DNA of 64,000 nt from Streptomyces sp. YIM 130001 (GCF_003574445.1 NZ_KZ984558.1:1-64000), one strand, 5' to 3'. Counted from the stretch's first letter, positions 25,864-34,984 are shown. A program made the numbers and translations. The notes: generated by a model from the sequence alone, not told the origin.

Positions 25864-26790
25864 ATGGGTGAGGCGGATCCCGGGCTCTTCGGACCCAGGT
25901 CGGTGACCTGGCAGGTGCACAGCGACCCGATGATGTGGGTCGCGGGCGTACGTGCGCTGTATCTGCAGGCGCTCCACCCGCGCGCGGTGCGCGGAGTCAT
26001 GCAGAACTCCGACTTCCGCAAGGACGCCTGGGGCCGGCTCATGCGCACCGCGGGTTTCGTCGGCACCACCAGTTACGGAACGACCGAGGCCGCGGAACGG
26101 GCCGGTGCCCGGGTACGGAAGATTCACGGTTTCCTCACCGCAACCGACCCCGACTCCGGCGAGACGTACGGAGTCGACGAACCGGAACTGCTTCTGTGGG
26201 TGCACTGCGCCGAGATCGACTCCTATCTCGAGGTGGTCCGCAGATCGGGTCTGCGCATGACGGACGCGCACGCCGACCAGTACATCGACGAACATCGCGA
26301 GAGCGCCCGCCTGGTCGGTCTGGACCCCTGCGCCGTGCCCGCGAACCGGAACCAACTCGCCGCGTACTTCCGGTCGGTGCGGCCCGAACTCGCCGCGGGG
26401 CCCGAGGCCCGCGACGTGGACGACTTCCTGTGCAGGCCGCCCGTGAAACCGCTTCTGGTGCCGGCCCGCGAACTGCTCTGGCGCCAGGTCGCCCACCTCG
26501 CCTACGACGCCCTGCCGCCTTACGCCCATGACCTGTACGGGCGTGCGGCGCCGCCCGTGGGGAGGGTCGACCGGAGGCTCAGGGCGGCCGGTAACATCCT
26601 GCGGACCGTGCCCGACAGAGTGCGCTGGCAGTTGCCGCCGAAGCACATTCTGCGCGCCATGGCACGACTCGGGCCGGGCAGCCGCCCGGCCCCGTACAAA
26701 CTCCAGGACCCTGCGGCCATACTGGACGGGCCGGGGAGGGCGCAGCTACGCGACGGGGGCGACAGCACGAGATGGCGGACACCAGGCTGA
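25864..26790 (+). CDS. MpaB-like oxygenase family protein (DUF2236)
   Basis: A 308-residue protein. MWVAGVRALYLQALHPRAVR, FRKDAWGRLMRTAGFVGTTS and ARVRKIHGF are the conserved segments of DUF2236, which includes the mycophenolate pathway oxygenase MpaB and the rubber oxygenase Lcp; members with the conserved His ligands bind heme b. The reaction here is unknown. AGGAGG lies 7 bases before the ATG, and this decides the start over the in-frame extension to 25723. Its 3' end overlaps the kinase gene by 19 bases, so the two are translated from one message. Confidence 0.8.
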   Translation: MGEADPGLFGPRSVTWQVHSDPMMWVAGVRALYLQALHPRAVRGVMQNSDFRKDAWGRLMRTAGFVGTTSYGTTEAAERAGARVRKIHGFLTATDPDSGETYGVDEPELLLWVHCAEIDSYLEVVRRSGLRMTDAHADQYIDEHRESARLVGLDPCAVPANRNQLAAYFRSVRPELAAGPEARDVDDFLCRPPVKPLLVPARELLWRQVAHLAYDALPPYAHDLYGRAAPPVGRVDRRLRAAGNILRTVPDRVRWQLPPKHILRAMARLGPGSRPAPYKLQDPAAILDGPGRAQLRDGGDSTRWRTPG

Positions 26791-28994
26791 TCCAGGGCCG
26801 GTACCGGCTGCTCGACCTGATCGGGCGCGGTGGCATGGGTGAGGTGTGGCGGGCGCGCGACGAATCGCTCGGCCGCCAGGTGGCCGTGAAGTGCCTCAAG
26901 CCGCTCGGTCCGGAACAGGAAGCCTCGTTCACCAAGGTGCTGCGCGAGAGGTTCCGCCGCGAGGCCCGGGTCGCCGCGGCCCTGCAGCACCGCGGAATCA
27001 CCGTCGTCCACGACTTCGGGGAGCACGAGGGCCTGCTCTACCTGGTGATGGAGCTGCTCGAAGGCCGCAATCTCAGCCAGCTCCTGGAGGACAACAAGCA
27101 GCATCCCCTGTCCGTCGACCGCATAGTGGACATCACTGAACAGGTCGCCTACGCCCTCGCATACACCCATGAACAGGGCATTGTGCACCGTGACTTGAAG
27201 CCGGCCAACATCATGCGGCTCACCGACGGCACGGTGAAGATCTGCGACTTCGGCATCGCCCGGCTCGGCCACGACATCGGCCTCACCTCCAAGCTCACCG
27301 GCACCGGCATCGCCATGGGAACCCCGCACTACATGTCGCCCGAGCAGATCGGCGGCAGCCAGGTCGACCACCGCAGCGACCTGTACTCGCTCGGCTGTGT
27401 GCTGTACGAGATCGCGACCGGGGTGCCGCCGTTCGACCTGGAGGACGCCTGGTCCGTACTCGTGGGTCACCGCGACACGGCGCCGGAGCCGCCCCGAACG
27501 CACCGGCCCGAACTCCCCGAGTTCATGGAGCAGATCGTCCTCGACCTGCTCGCCAAGTCTCCTGACGGCCGCCCCGGCGACGCCCGCGAACTCGCTCACC
27601 GGGTGGCGCGCGCCCGCTCGGGCGTCGCCCCTCACGCGCCCGTGGGCACCGCGCCCGCACCGTCCGCCGCCGGTGATCCGCGGTTGCCCTCCTGGACCCG
27701 CGGCATGACCACCGGCCGTAAGGCGGGCGCGGCGTCCGCCGCACACGCACCCCCTCCCGACACCTCGGCGGGGCTGACCGGCGAGTGGATTCCGCGGGCC
27801 CCGGGCCGTCCGGGCGCCGTGCTCTCCGAGCCCCGACGGCCCACCCCGGCACCCGAGTTGCTCGCCGTGCTCACCAGCCGGCACAGCGCCGGACTCAGCC
27901 TGGGCCGGCTCGGCCGCTGGGAGGAAGCCGGTGAAGTGCACCGTGCCGTCGCCGCCGAACGGGAGCACGTACTCGGCCCCGACCACCCGGACACCCTCGC
28001 CAGCCGCTACGAGGTCGGCTTCACGCTCAGCCGCACCGGCCGCGCAGCGGACGCGCTGCGCGAATACACGAAGGTCGCCGAGGGCCGCGAGCGCGCACTC
28101 GGTGCGGAGCACGCCGACACCCTCGCCGCACGACAGGAGATGGCGTACGTGCTCGGCCAGCTCGGCCGCCACTTCGAGGCGCACCAGATGTACACCGACG
28201 TGCTCGCCTCGCGGGAGCGCGCGATGGGCGCCGACCATCCCGACACCCTGCGCTGCCGGCACAACCTGGCGTTCAACCTCAGCCGCCTCGGCCGCCTCGA
28301 GGACTCGCACCGGATGGCGGTCGATGTCGCCGCCGCCCGCGCCCGGGTCCTCGGCGAGACCCACCCCGACACCCTCGTCACCCGCTACGAGGTGGCGTAC
28401 GCGCGCGGCCAGCTGGGCCGGTGGAACGAGGCACTGCAGACCTACCGGGAGGTAGCCGATGCCCGCGTGCGGTCCCTCGGGCGCGACCACCCGGACAGCC
28501 TCGCCGCCCGCTACGAGGTCGGGATCAGCCTCGGCCGTCTCGGCCGCAGCGCCGAGGCGCTGGCCCTCTACCGGGAGCTCGTGGAGGACCGGACACGGGT
28601 GCACGGCCCCGACGCCCCCGAGACACTCCGCGCCCGCCACGGCCTCGGAGTGAATCTGGGCCGGCTCGGCCGATGGGAAGAGGCCCTGGACGAGGCACGC
28701 AACGTCGCGGCGATCCGCGGCCGGGTGCTCGGCCCCGAGCACCCGGAAACCCTGGTCAGCCGCCGCGAAGTGGCCGTCGGCCTCGGCTGGCTCGGACGCT
28801 GGTCCGACGCCCTCGCCGCATACCGGCAGGTCGCCGTCGCGCGCGACCGCGTACTCGGCCCCGAGCACCCCGACGCCCTGGCCAGCCGCAACGACGAGGC
28901 GCACTGCCTGGAACAGCTCGGCCGCAGCGCCGAGGCCGTCGACCTGTACCGACGCGTCGCCGCCCTGCGGCAGCAGCGCGGTGGCGGGACGTAG
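26772..28994 (+). CDS. Cytosolic Ser/Thr protein kinase fused to nine TPR-like repeats
   Basis: A 740-residue protein. Residues 1-280 form a Hanks-type kinase: GRGGMGEVW glycine loop, VAVK with Lys40, HRDLKPAN with catalytic Asp141, DFG at 159-161, and an SPE in place of APE. A Pro/Ala-rich linker (about 285-360) leads to nine 42-residue repeats (about 364-735) of the form LGRLGRWEEAL...GPEHPDTL, related to TPR_12/kinesin-light-chain repeats. There is no membrane helix and no PASTA domain, unlike PknB. The TPR array probably recruits partners or substrates. It overlaps the MpaB-like gene by 19 bases. Confidence 0.9.
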   Translation: MADTRLIQGRYRLLDLIGRGGMGEVWRARDESLGRQVAVKCLKPLGPEQEASFTKVLRERFRREARVAAALQHRGITVVHDFGEHEGLLYLVMELLEGRNLSQLLEDNKQHPLSVDRIVDITEQVAYALAYTHEQGIVHRDLKPANIMRLTDGTVKICDFGIARLGHDIGLTSKLTGTGIAMGTPHYMSPEQIGGSQVDHRSDLYSLGCVLYEIATGVPPFDLEDAWSVLVGHRDTAPEPPRTHRPELPEFMEQIVLDLLAKSPDGRPGDARELAHRVARARSGVAPHAPVGTAPAPSAAGDPRLPSWTRGMTTGRKAGAASAAHAPPPDTSAGLTGEWIPRAPGRPGAVLSEPRRPTPAPELLAVLTSRHSAGLSLGRLGRWEEAGEVHRAVAAEREHVLGPDHPDTLASRYEVGFTLSRTGRAADALREYTKVAEGRERALGAEHADTLAARQEMAYVLGQLGRHFEAHQMYTDVLASRERAMGADHPDTLRCRHNLAFNLSRLGRLEDSHRMAVDVAAARARVLGETHPDTLVTRYEVAYARGQLGRWNEALQTYREVADARVRSLGRDHPDSLAARYEVGISLGRLGRSAEALALYRELVEDRTRVHGPDAPETLRARHGLGVNLGRLGRWEEALDEARNVAAIRGRVLGPEHPETLVSRREVAVGLGWLGRWSDALAAYRQVAVARDRVLGPEHPDALASRNDEAHCLEQLGRSAEAVDLYRRVAALRQQRGGGT

Positions 28995-29071
28995 CGCCCC
29001 GAGGGCGCGGACGCATCGCGGGGTGGCCGCGCACTCATGGCCGCGCGGCGCGGGACGTGTTACCAAGAGCC

Positions 29072-30634
29072 ATGCCTGCACCCGCACACGCCTCCTACGA
29101 CGCCGTCATCGTCGGCGGGGGGCACAACGGACTGGTCGCCGCCGCCTATCTGGCCCGTGAGGGCCGCTCCGTACTCGTCCTGGAACGCCTCGGCCACACG
29201 GGCGGTGCGGCAGTCTCCTCGTACGCCTTCGACGGGGTGGACGCGCGGCTGTCGCGCTACTCGTACCTGGTCAGCCTGCTGCCCAAGAAGATCGTTCGGG
29301 ACCTCGGGCTGACCTTCGCGGTGCGCGGCCGCGACGTGTCCTCGTACACCCCGGCCGTGCGGGACGGGCGGGCCACCGGGCTCCTGGTGACCAAGGGGGA
29401 GCGGCGCAACCGGGAGGCGTTTCGCCGACTGACCGGCTCGGACCGCGAGTTCGAGGCCTGGCAGCGGTTCTACGGCATGACCGGACAGGTCGCACGGCGC
29501 GTCTTCCCGACACTCACAAAACCCCTGCCGACCCGGCAGGAACTGCGGACCGCAGTCGAGGACGAGGAGGCGTGGAGGTCCCTGTTCGAGGAGCCGCTCG
29601 GGCAGGTCGTCGAACGGTACTTCGACGACGACCTGGTCCGCGGGGTGGTCCTGACCGACGGGCTGATCGGCACCTTCGCCGGCGCGGACGACCCCTCGCT
29701 GCGGCAGAACCGCTGCTTCCTCTACCACGTGATCGGCGGCGGCTCGGGCGACTGGGACGTCCCGGTCGGAGGTATGGGCGCGCTCACCGACGCGCTCGCC
29801 GGGGCGGCCCGGGACGCGGGTGCGGTACTGGCGACCGGGCACGAGGCGGTCCGTGTCGAGACCGACGGGCGGCGCGCGGAAATCACCTACCGGACCGAGG
29901 ACTCCGAAGGCACCGTCGAGGCACGCCACGTCCTGGTGAACGCCTCACCCCGCGAACTGGCCCGGCTGCTGGGCGACGATCCACCCCGCCCGCCCGCCGA
30001 AGGCGCCCAGCTGAAGGTGAACATGGTGCTGCGGCGCCTCCCGAGGCTCCGCGACCGCGCGACCGACCCGCGGGAGGCCTTCGCCGGCACCTTCCATGTC
30101 GCCGAGGGATACGCCGAGTTGGCCGCTGCCCACGACCAGGCAGCCCGCGGTGAACTCCCCGCCGCCCCGCCCAGCGAGATCTACTGCCACTCGCTCACCG
30201 ACCCGTCCATCCTCGGCCCGGAACCAGCGCAGGACGGCTGGCACACCCTCACCCTCTTCGGCCTGCACACGCCGGCCCGGCTGTTCCCGCACGAGGGGCA
30301 CGACCAGGTGCGCGACACCCTGCTCGCCGCCACCCTCGCGCAGCTGGAGTCCCACCTCGACGAACCGCTCGCGGACTGTCTGGCCACCGACGCGCAGGGC
30401 AGACCCTGCATCGAGGCGCGCACGCCGCTGGACCTGGAACGCGATCTGCGGCTGCCCGGCGGCAACATCTTCCACGGTGACCTGGCCTTCCCGTACGCCC
30501 AGGAGAGCACCGGCCGTTGGGGCGTGGAGACCGCGCACGCCAATGTGGTGCTGTGTGGGGCGGGAGCGGTGCGCGGGGGCGGCGTGAGCGGGATTCCCGG
30601 GCACAACGCGGCCATGGCGGTGCTCGGCAGATAG
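29072..30634 (+). CDS. FAD-dependent oxidoreductase of the phytoene desaturase/PYROXD2 family
   Basis: A 520-residue flavoprotein. YDAVIVGGGHNGLVAAAYLA at the N-terminus is the FAD-binding Rossmann motif, and LERLGHTGGAAVSS the following arm. The C-terminal IPGHNAAMAVLG and VVLCGAGAVRGGGVSG are the second FAD-contact region. The family includes carotenoid desaturases and animal PYROXD2; no carotenoid genes are nearby, so the substrate is unknown. ATG at 29072 has only a weak AAGAG upstream. It follows the kinase by 77 bases in the same direction. Confidence 0.83.
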   Translation: MPAPAHASYDAVIVGGGHNGLVAAAYLAREGRSVLVLERLGHTGGAAVSSYAFDGVDARLSRYSYLVSLLPKKIVRDLGLTFAVRGRDVSSYTPAVRDGRATGLLVTKGERRNREAFRRLTGSDREFEAWQRFYGMTGQVARRVFPTLTKPLPTRQELRTAVEDEEAWRSLFEEPLGQVVERYFDDDLVRGVVLTDGLIGTFAGADDPSLRQNRCFLYHVIGGGSGDWDVPVGGMGALTDALAGAARDAGAVLATGHEAVRVETDGRRAEITYRTEDSEGTVEARHVLVNASPRELARLLGDDPPRPPAEGAQLKVNMVLRRLPRLRDRATDPREAFAGTFHVAEGYAELAAAHDQAARGELPAAPPSEIYCHSLTDPSILGPEPAQDGWHTLTLFGLHTPARLFPHEGHDQVRDTLLAATLAQLESHLDEPLADCLATDAQGRPCIEARTPLDLERDLRLPGGNIFHGDLAFPYAQESTGRWGVETAHANVVLCGAGAVRGGGVSGIPGHNAAMAVLGR

Positions 30635-30780
30635 CTGCGCCCGGGCCTCGAAGGGGGACCGGCCGGGCGGACGGCGGGAGGCCGCACAGGCGGATGTGAA
30701 AGGGTGGCCCGCGCTGACGGACGCGTCAGTACCGGCTCGGGTGTCAGCAGGGACACGGTCGGCCTACGGGAGGGGCGGTC

Positions 30781-31875
30781 ATGAGTGACCGGCAGGTACG
30801 TCAGATGTTCGAGCTGATGGCGAGCGGCGAGCCCGTGGTGGTCGCCAGCCCCATGGCCTCGGTCAAGAAGCTCGCGGGCCTCGCCTTCCTGGCCGAGAAC
30901 TACGGCTACCAGTACGCGGACGTACAGCAGGACGGCGGCCCGCAGAACAACGGTCTGAAGCTCCTCCTGGTGCCCGATGTCACCCCCCAGGGGCAGCAGC
31001 GTGCGGCGCAGTCCTGGGCGCAGTATCCGCAGGCGGGCAACGGCGGCCCTCGGCCTCCCGAGGATCAGGCGGCCATCGACCTGCTCAAGGCGCGGATCAA
31101 CTTCGACCTGACCGGCAAGGGCGCCGAGAAGCGCATGCTGATGGGTGGGCTCGGCATCACGGTGGGCGCCGCGATCGGTGCGGTGGGCTCCTCCGGTACC
31201 TATGTCACGGTCATCGCGGCCTCCTGGCTCGGTCTGCTCGCCCTGCTCGGCGCCGGGTTCTTCTGGACCCGCAAGCGCAATGCCAAGTTCGCCGCCCGGT
31301 TGGGTGCCGCCGGGTATGCGCCGGTCACCGACGAGACCGGCCGGGTGCGGTACGTGCCGCCGGGCGGTTCGCTGCCCGGCCACGGCAATCCGTTCGGCGG
31401 GGTGCCGCCGCAGCCTGCCGGCCCCGCGTACGGAGGGGCCCCGCAGGGCGGGCCGGCCTACGCCTACCCTCAGCCCGACGCGGGCTACGGCTACCCGCAG
31501 CAGGCTCCGCCCCACGCTCCGCAGGCCCCCGCGCCCCAGCAGTCCTACGGGCAGCACCAGCCTTACGGGCAGCAGCCGCAGCCCGGTGCTCCGTACGGTC
31601 AGCCGGCTCAGCCCTACGCTGCTCCGCCGCAGCAGCCTTACGGCCAGCCAGCTCCGCCGCCTCAGCAGCCTTACGGCCAGCAGCCGGCACCGCAGCAGCA
31701 GCCCTATGGCGGTCAGCAGGCCCCGTACGCGCAGCAGGTCCCCGGGCAGCAGCAGCCGTACGGTCAGCCGCCTGTACCCGGTCAGGACCAGGCACATGGT
31801 CAGGGCTACGACCAGGGCTACGACCAGGGCTACGACCAGGGCTACGGCCCAGGCCAGGGCCAACAGCAGTACTGA
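30781..31875 (+). CDS. Membrane protein with proline/glutamine/tyrosine-rich C-terminal tail
   Basis: A 364-residue protein of unknown function. Residues 1-115 are a soluble domain, residues about 119-162 hold two hydrophobic segments (MGGLGITVGAAIGAVGSSG and VIAASWLGLLALLGAGFF) and the last 160 residues are low-complexity, with many PYGQ and PQQ units and four GYDQ/GYGP units at the end. Such tails occur in actinobacterial envelope proteins and may be disordered scaffolds. GGAGGGG lies 6 bases before the ATG. It converges with the serine hydrolase, only 5 bases apart. Confidence 0.75.
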   Translation: MSDRQVRQMFELMASGEPVVVASPMASVKKLAGLAFLAENYGYQYADVQQDGGPQNNGLKLLLVPDVTPQGQQRAAQSWAQYPQAGNGGPRPPEDQAAIDLLKARINFDLTGKGAEKRMLMGGLGITVGAAIGAVGSSGTYVTVIAASWLGLLALLGAGFFWTRKRNAKFAARLGAAGYAPVTDETGRVRYVPPGGSLPGHGNPFGGVPPQPAGPAYGGAPQGGPAYAYPQPDAGYGYPQQAPPHAPQAPAPQQSYGQHQPYGQQPQPGAPYGQPAQPYAAPPQQPYGQPAPPPQQPYGQQPAPQQQPYGGQQAPYAQQVPGQQQPYGQPPVPGQDQAHGQGYDQGYDQGYDQGYGPGQGQQQY

Positions 31876-31880
31876 CGGCG

Positions 31881-33677
31881 TCAGTTGCGCGAGGCGACCC
31901 AACCCGAGGCGCTGATCCGGCGCCCGTCCCCGGGCCGTGACTCGTCGAAGAGCGTGCGGGAGCCGTCCTTCACCCGCAGACCGTCCACGTACGCGCCCCG
32001 GCCGACGTAGAGCTCGTCCGTGCGGTAGCGCCAGCGCAGCCGGACCTCGCGGCCCCGGAAGGCGGCCAGGCGGGCGGTGACCCGGTGCCACTCGCGGCCC
32101 GACCAGCCGCTCGCCGTGCCGTCCGGGTGTTCCTGCGCGGGGCGAGAGGGGCGGACCGTACGGAAGGCGACGGCCTGCCAGGTGCTGCCCTCGTCGGCGG
32201 ACGCCTCCAGGTGCAGCGCGTCGGACTCCGGTTCGGTGTCCCACCACAACTGGCAGGTCAGCCGGGCCCGTTCGGTGACCGGCAGGACGGCCGGCAGGGT
32301 GAGTGTGGCGTCCGTGGTGCCGGCCATCCCGGAGTACCAGGCTGTGTGCCCGTGCGTCGGTCGCACCGGCACCGCCCGCGCCAGATTGTTCGCCGCGGCC
32401 ACTCTGGGGGCCGACCCGGAACGCCAACTGCGCACCGGGTGAACGGAGTTGCCGAGTACGACGAGGAACGAGTCGGTGGTCGGATCGAGCACCAGGCAGG
32501 TGCCGGTGAAGCCGGTGTGTCCCGCCGTACGCGGTGTGGCCATCGCACCCATGTACCAGTGCTGGTAGAGCTCGAAGCCGAGACCGTGCGCGTCGCCGGG
32601 GAAGTCCGTGTTGAAGTCGGTGAACATCAGCTCCACCGACTGCGCGCTCAGGATCCGGGCACGGCCGTACGATCCGCCGTTGAGGAGCGTCCGGCCGAGT
32701 ACCGCGAGGTCCCAGGCGCAGGAGAAGACGCCGGCGTGGCCCGCCACGCCGCCGAACGCGTAGGCGTTCTCGTCGTGCACCTCGCCCCAGACGAGCCCGC
32801 GCTCCAGGCCCGACCAGGGCTGCCGGCAGTCTTCCGTTGCCGCGATCCCCGGTTTCCAGGAGGCCGGAGGGTTGAACCGGGTGCGCCGCATGCCGAGCGG
32901 CGCGGTGATCTCCTCGCGCAGCTGGGTGTCGAGCCGTTGACCGGTGATCTTCTCGAGGACCAACTGCAGCGAGATCAGGTTGAGGTCGGAGTAGAGATAC
33001 GTACTGCCCGGCGGGTTGACCGGTGCCTCGTCCCAGATGAGCTGGAGCCTGCCCTCCTGCGTGGGCTCCTGGTACAACGCCTTCCATTCCCTGAACCCCG
33101 ACGTGTGGGTGAGGAGTTGACGTACGGTCACGTCCTGCTTTCCGGCTCCGCCGAAGTCCGGCAGATACGCGGCGACCGCGGCCTCGAGGTCCAGCGCGCC
33201 GCGCTCGATCTGCTGGACGGCGAGGATCGAAGTGAAGAGCTTGGACACGGACGCCAGGTCGTACACCGTGTCCTCGGTGGTGTCGATCTGCTCGCCGGCC
33301 GGCAACTCCACGCCGGTGTCGGTGGTTTCGTCGTACGCGGAGTAGCGCACCGCCTTGCCGATCGGCCGGTGCAGGGCGACCGTGCCGCCGCGTCCGGCGA
33401 GGAGTACGGCGCCCGCGTACCAGGGGTGCTCGGGGGAGGGGGCGAGGAACCGCTCCGCATCCACCACGAGTTGGCGCAGCTGGCCCGGCAGCAGACCGGC
33501 ACGCTCGGGGGAGCCGCGGCGCAGGGTGGGGTGGCCCGGAGAGTCGGATCCCGCGGCCGCTGCGGGCCCCGCGGGAAACGGTACGAGTGCCACGGCGCCT
33601 CCGAGGGCGAGGACACCTGAACCCAGTTGGCGGCGGCTGAGTCCTCTGCCGTCCGCGTCCGCCGTAGCCTCGGTCAT
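31881..33677 (-). CDS. Exported beta-lactamase-fold serine hydrolase
   Basis: A 598-residue protein. SRRQLGSGVLALGG near residue 14 with a following hydrophobic run and AAAAG is a twin-arginine signal. The class C beta-lactamase/esterase fold follows: LASVSKLFTS supplies the SxxK pair (Ser143, Lys146) and YLYSDLNLISLQLV the Tyr region. Beyond about residue 430 a beta-rich domain (CQLWWDTEPESDALHL, VRLRWRYRTDELYVGRG) may bind carbohydrate or cell wall. It may act on peptidoglycan fragments or esters; true beta-lactamase activity is not implied. GGGGAGGG precedes the ATG. Confidence 0.85.
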   Translation of the reverse strand: MTEATADADGRGLSRRQLGSGVLALGGAVALVPFPAGPAAAAGSDSPGHPTLRRGSPERAGLLPGQLRQLVVDAERFLAPSPEHPWYAGAVLLAGRGGTVALHRPIGKAVRYSAYDETTDTGVELPAGEQIDTTEDTVYDLASVSKLFTSILAVQQIERGALDLEAAVAAYLPDFGGAGKQDVTVRQLLTHTSGFREWKALYQEPTQEGRLQLIWDEAPVNPPGSTYLYSDLNLISLQLVLEKITGQRLDTQLREEITAPLGMRRTRFNPPASWKPGIAATEDCRQPWSGLERGLVWGEVHDENAYAFGGVAGHAGVFSCAWDLAVLGRTLLNGGSYGRARILSAQSVELMFTDFNTDFPGDAHGLGFELYQHWYMGAMATPRTAGHTGFTGTCLVLDPTTDSFLVVLGNSVHPVRSWRSGSAPRVAAANNLARAVPVRPTHGHTAWYSGMAGTTDATLTLPAVLPVTERARLTCQLWWDTEPESDALHLEASADEGSTWQAVAFRTVRPSRPAQEHPDGTASGWSGREWHRVTARLAAFRGREVRLRWRYRTDELYVGRGAYVDGLRVKDGSRTLFDESRPGDGRRISASGWVASRN

Positions 33678-33713
33678 GACGAGCCCTCCCCGTACCTCGC
33701 GTGCAGCGCTGCT

Positions 33714-33754
33714 GAAAGTATCTTTCGCGGTGTGGCCGAGCAGATGAAACTTTC
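33714..33754. promoter_or_regulatory. GAAAG-type palindromes upstream of the serine hydrolase
   Basis: GAAAG-TAT-CTTTC (33714-33726) is a perfect palindrome and GAAA-C-TTTC (33746-33754) a second one. They lie 37-77 bases upstream of the hydrolase start. GAAA...TTTC sites are reported for RpiR/MurR-like regulators of muropeptide use; assignment here is inference. Confidence 0.45.
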
Positions 33755-33821
33755 TTGCCGAGCTGGTGCCCTGTCAACCCTGTGGGTCGCCGATACGCGA
33801 ACACGCGGGCCGGGTAAAGAA

Positions 33822-33847
33822 TCTGACGATCCATCAGAGAATCTCTT
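33822..33847. promoter_or_regulatory. TCTGAC-N5-ATCAGA motif before the nitronate monooxygenase operon
   Basis: TCTGAC-GATCC-ATCAGA (33822-33838), an interrupted palindrome followed by GAATCTCTT (33839-33847), lies 34-59 bases before the start at 33881. The same composite occurs at 48366-48390 in the fadD19/echA19 promoter. Confidence 0.6.
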
Positions 33848-33880
33848 CCCTCGTCCGGGGGACTGCGGCATCCTGCGCCC

Positions 33881-34984
33881 ATGCAGACGGAGCTGAGCAG
33901 AAAACTGGGAATCGAGCACGCGCTCTTCGGCTTCACGCCGTTCCCCGCCGTCGCCGCGGCGATCACCCGGGCCGGTGGCCTCGGCGTGCTCGGTGCGGTC
34001 CGCTACACAGCGCCCGACGAGCTGCAGCGCGACCTCGACTGGATGGAACGGCACACCGACGGCAAGCCGTACGGACTGGACGTCGTGATGCCCGCCAAGA
34101 AAGTGGAAGGCGTCACGGAGGCGGACGTCGAGGCGATGATCCCCGACAGCCACCGGCAGTTCGTCGCGGGGACGCTCGCCAAGCACGGCGTGCCGGAACT
34201 CGACGCGGGCGAGGCGTCCGGCTGGCGCATCACCGGCTGGATGGAGGAGGTCGCCCGCAATCAGCTCGACGTCGCCTTCGACTACCCGATCAAGCTCCTT
34301 GCCAACGCGCTGGGTTCACCGCCCGCCGACGTCGTAGCCCGCGCGCACGAGCACGACGTCCTGGTCGCCGCCCTGGCCGGCAGTGCCCGGCACGCACGCA
34401 AGCACGCGGACGCGGGAATCGACATCGTGGTGGCCCAGGGCTACGAGGCGGGCGGCCACACCGGAGAGATCGCCTCCATGGTGCTGACCCCCGACGCCGT
34501 GGAGGCGGTCGCTCCGCTGCCGGTGCTCGCCGCCGGCGGAATCGGCAGCGGCGAGCAGGTGGCAGCCGCCCTGGCCCTCGGTGCCCAGGGGGTGTGGACC
34601 GGGTCCATCTGGCTGACCACCACCGAGGCCGACCTGCACTCGAGGGCGCTCACCGAGAAGCTGCTCGCCGCAGGCTCGGGCGACACCGTGCGCTCTCGCG
34701 CACTCACCGGCAAACCCGCCCGCCAGCTGCGCACCGAATGGACCGACGCCTGGGACGATCCGGCCGGACCCGGAACCCTGCCGATGCCCCTGCAGGGCCT
34801 GTTGGTCGCGGAGGCCGTGTCCCGTATCCAGAAGTACGAGATCGATCCGCTGCTCGGCACACCGGTCGGCCAGATCGTCGGCCGGATGAACAGCGAACGC
34901 AGCGTGCAGCAGGTGGTCGACGACCTCACCGCAGGCTTCGAACGGGCCGTCGACCGCCTCCGCCGCATCGCGGGACGGGCCTGA
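33881..34984 (+). CDS. Nitronate monooxygenase / 2-nitropropane dioxygenase family flavoenzyme
   Basis: A 367-residue TIM-barrel FMN protein. AITRAGGLGVLGAV, VAQGYEAGGHTGEI with the presumed catalytic His193, and LAAGGIGSGEQVAAALALGA (FMN phosphate loop) define the family. Members oxidise nitronates, but several actinobacterial paralogues act as enoyl-CoA reductases or dehydrogenases in lipid and steroid pathways. Position just before an acyl-CoA ligase, 134 bases away, favours a catabolic acyl-CoA role. The ATG at 33881 has no strong RBS. Confidence 0.82.
   Translation: MQTELSRKLGIEHALFGFTPFPAVAAAITRAGGLGVLGAVRYTAPDELQRDLDWMERHTDGKPYGLDVVMPAKKVEGVTEADVEAMIPDSHRQFVAGTLAKHGVPELDAGEASGWRITGWMEEVARNQLDVAFDYPIKLLANALGSPPADVVARAHEHDVLVAALAGSARHARKHADAGIDIVVAQGYEAGGHTGEIASMVLTPDAVEAVAPLPVLAAGGIGSGEQVAAALALGAQGVWTGSIWLTTTEADLHSRALTEKLLAAGSGDTVRSRALTGKPARQLRTEWTDAWDDPAGPGTLPMPLQGLLVAEAVSRIQKYEIDPLLGTPVGQIVGRMNSERSVQQVVDDLTAGFERAVDRLRRIAGRA

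Noticed and set aside
31881..33677. Antibiotic-resistance beta-lactamase
   Set aside because: It has the SxxK fold but its length, Tat signal and extra C-terminal beta domain fit esterase/peptidoglycan-type hydrolases instead.
30181..33966. 1261-residue open frame on the minus strand
   Set aside because: It covers the C-terminal part of the FAD oxidoreductase, the membrane protein and the serine hydrolase in other frames. Its translation is Arg/Pro/Ala/Leu-rich low complexity without motifs, an artefact of GC-rich coding DNA.
33881..34984. IpdC-type steroid enzyme
   Set aside because: The N-terminus lacks the segment I recall for IpdC (Rv3553), so only the general nitronate monooxygenase family is claimed.
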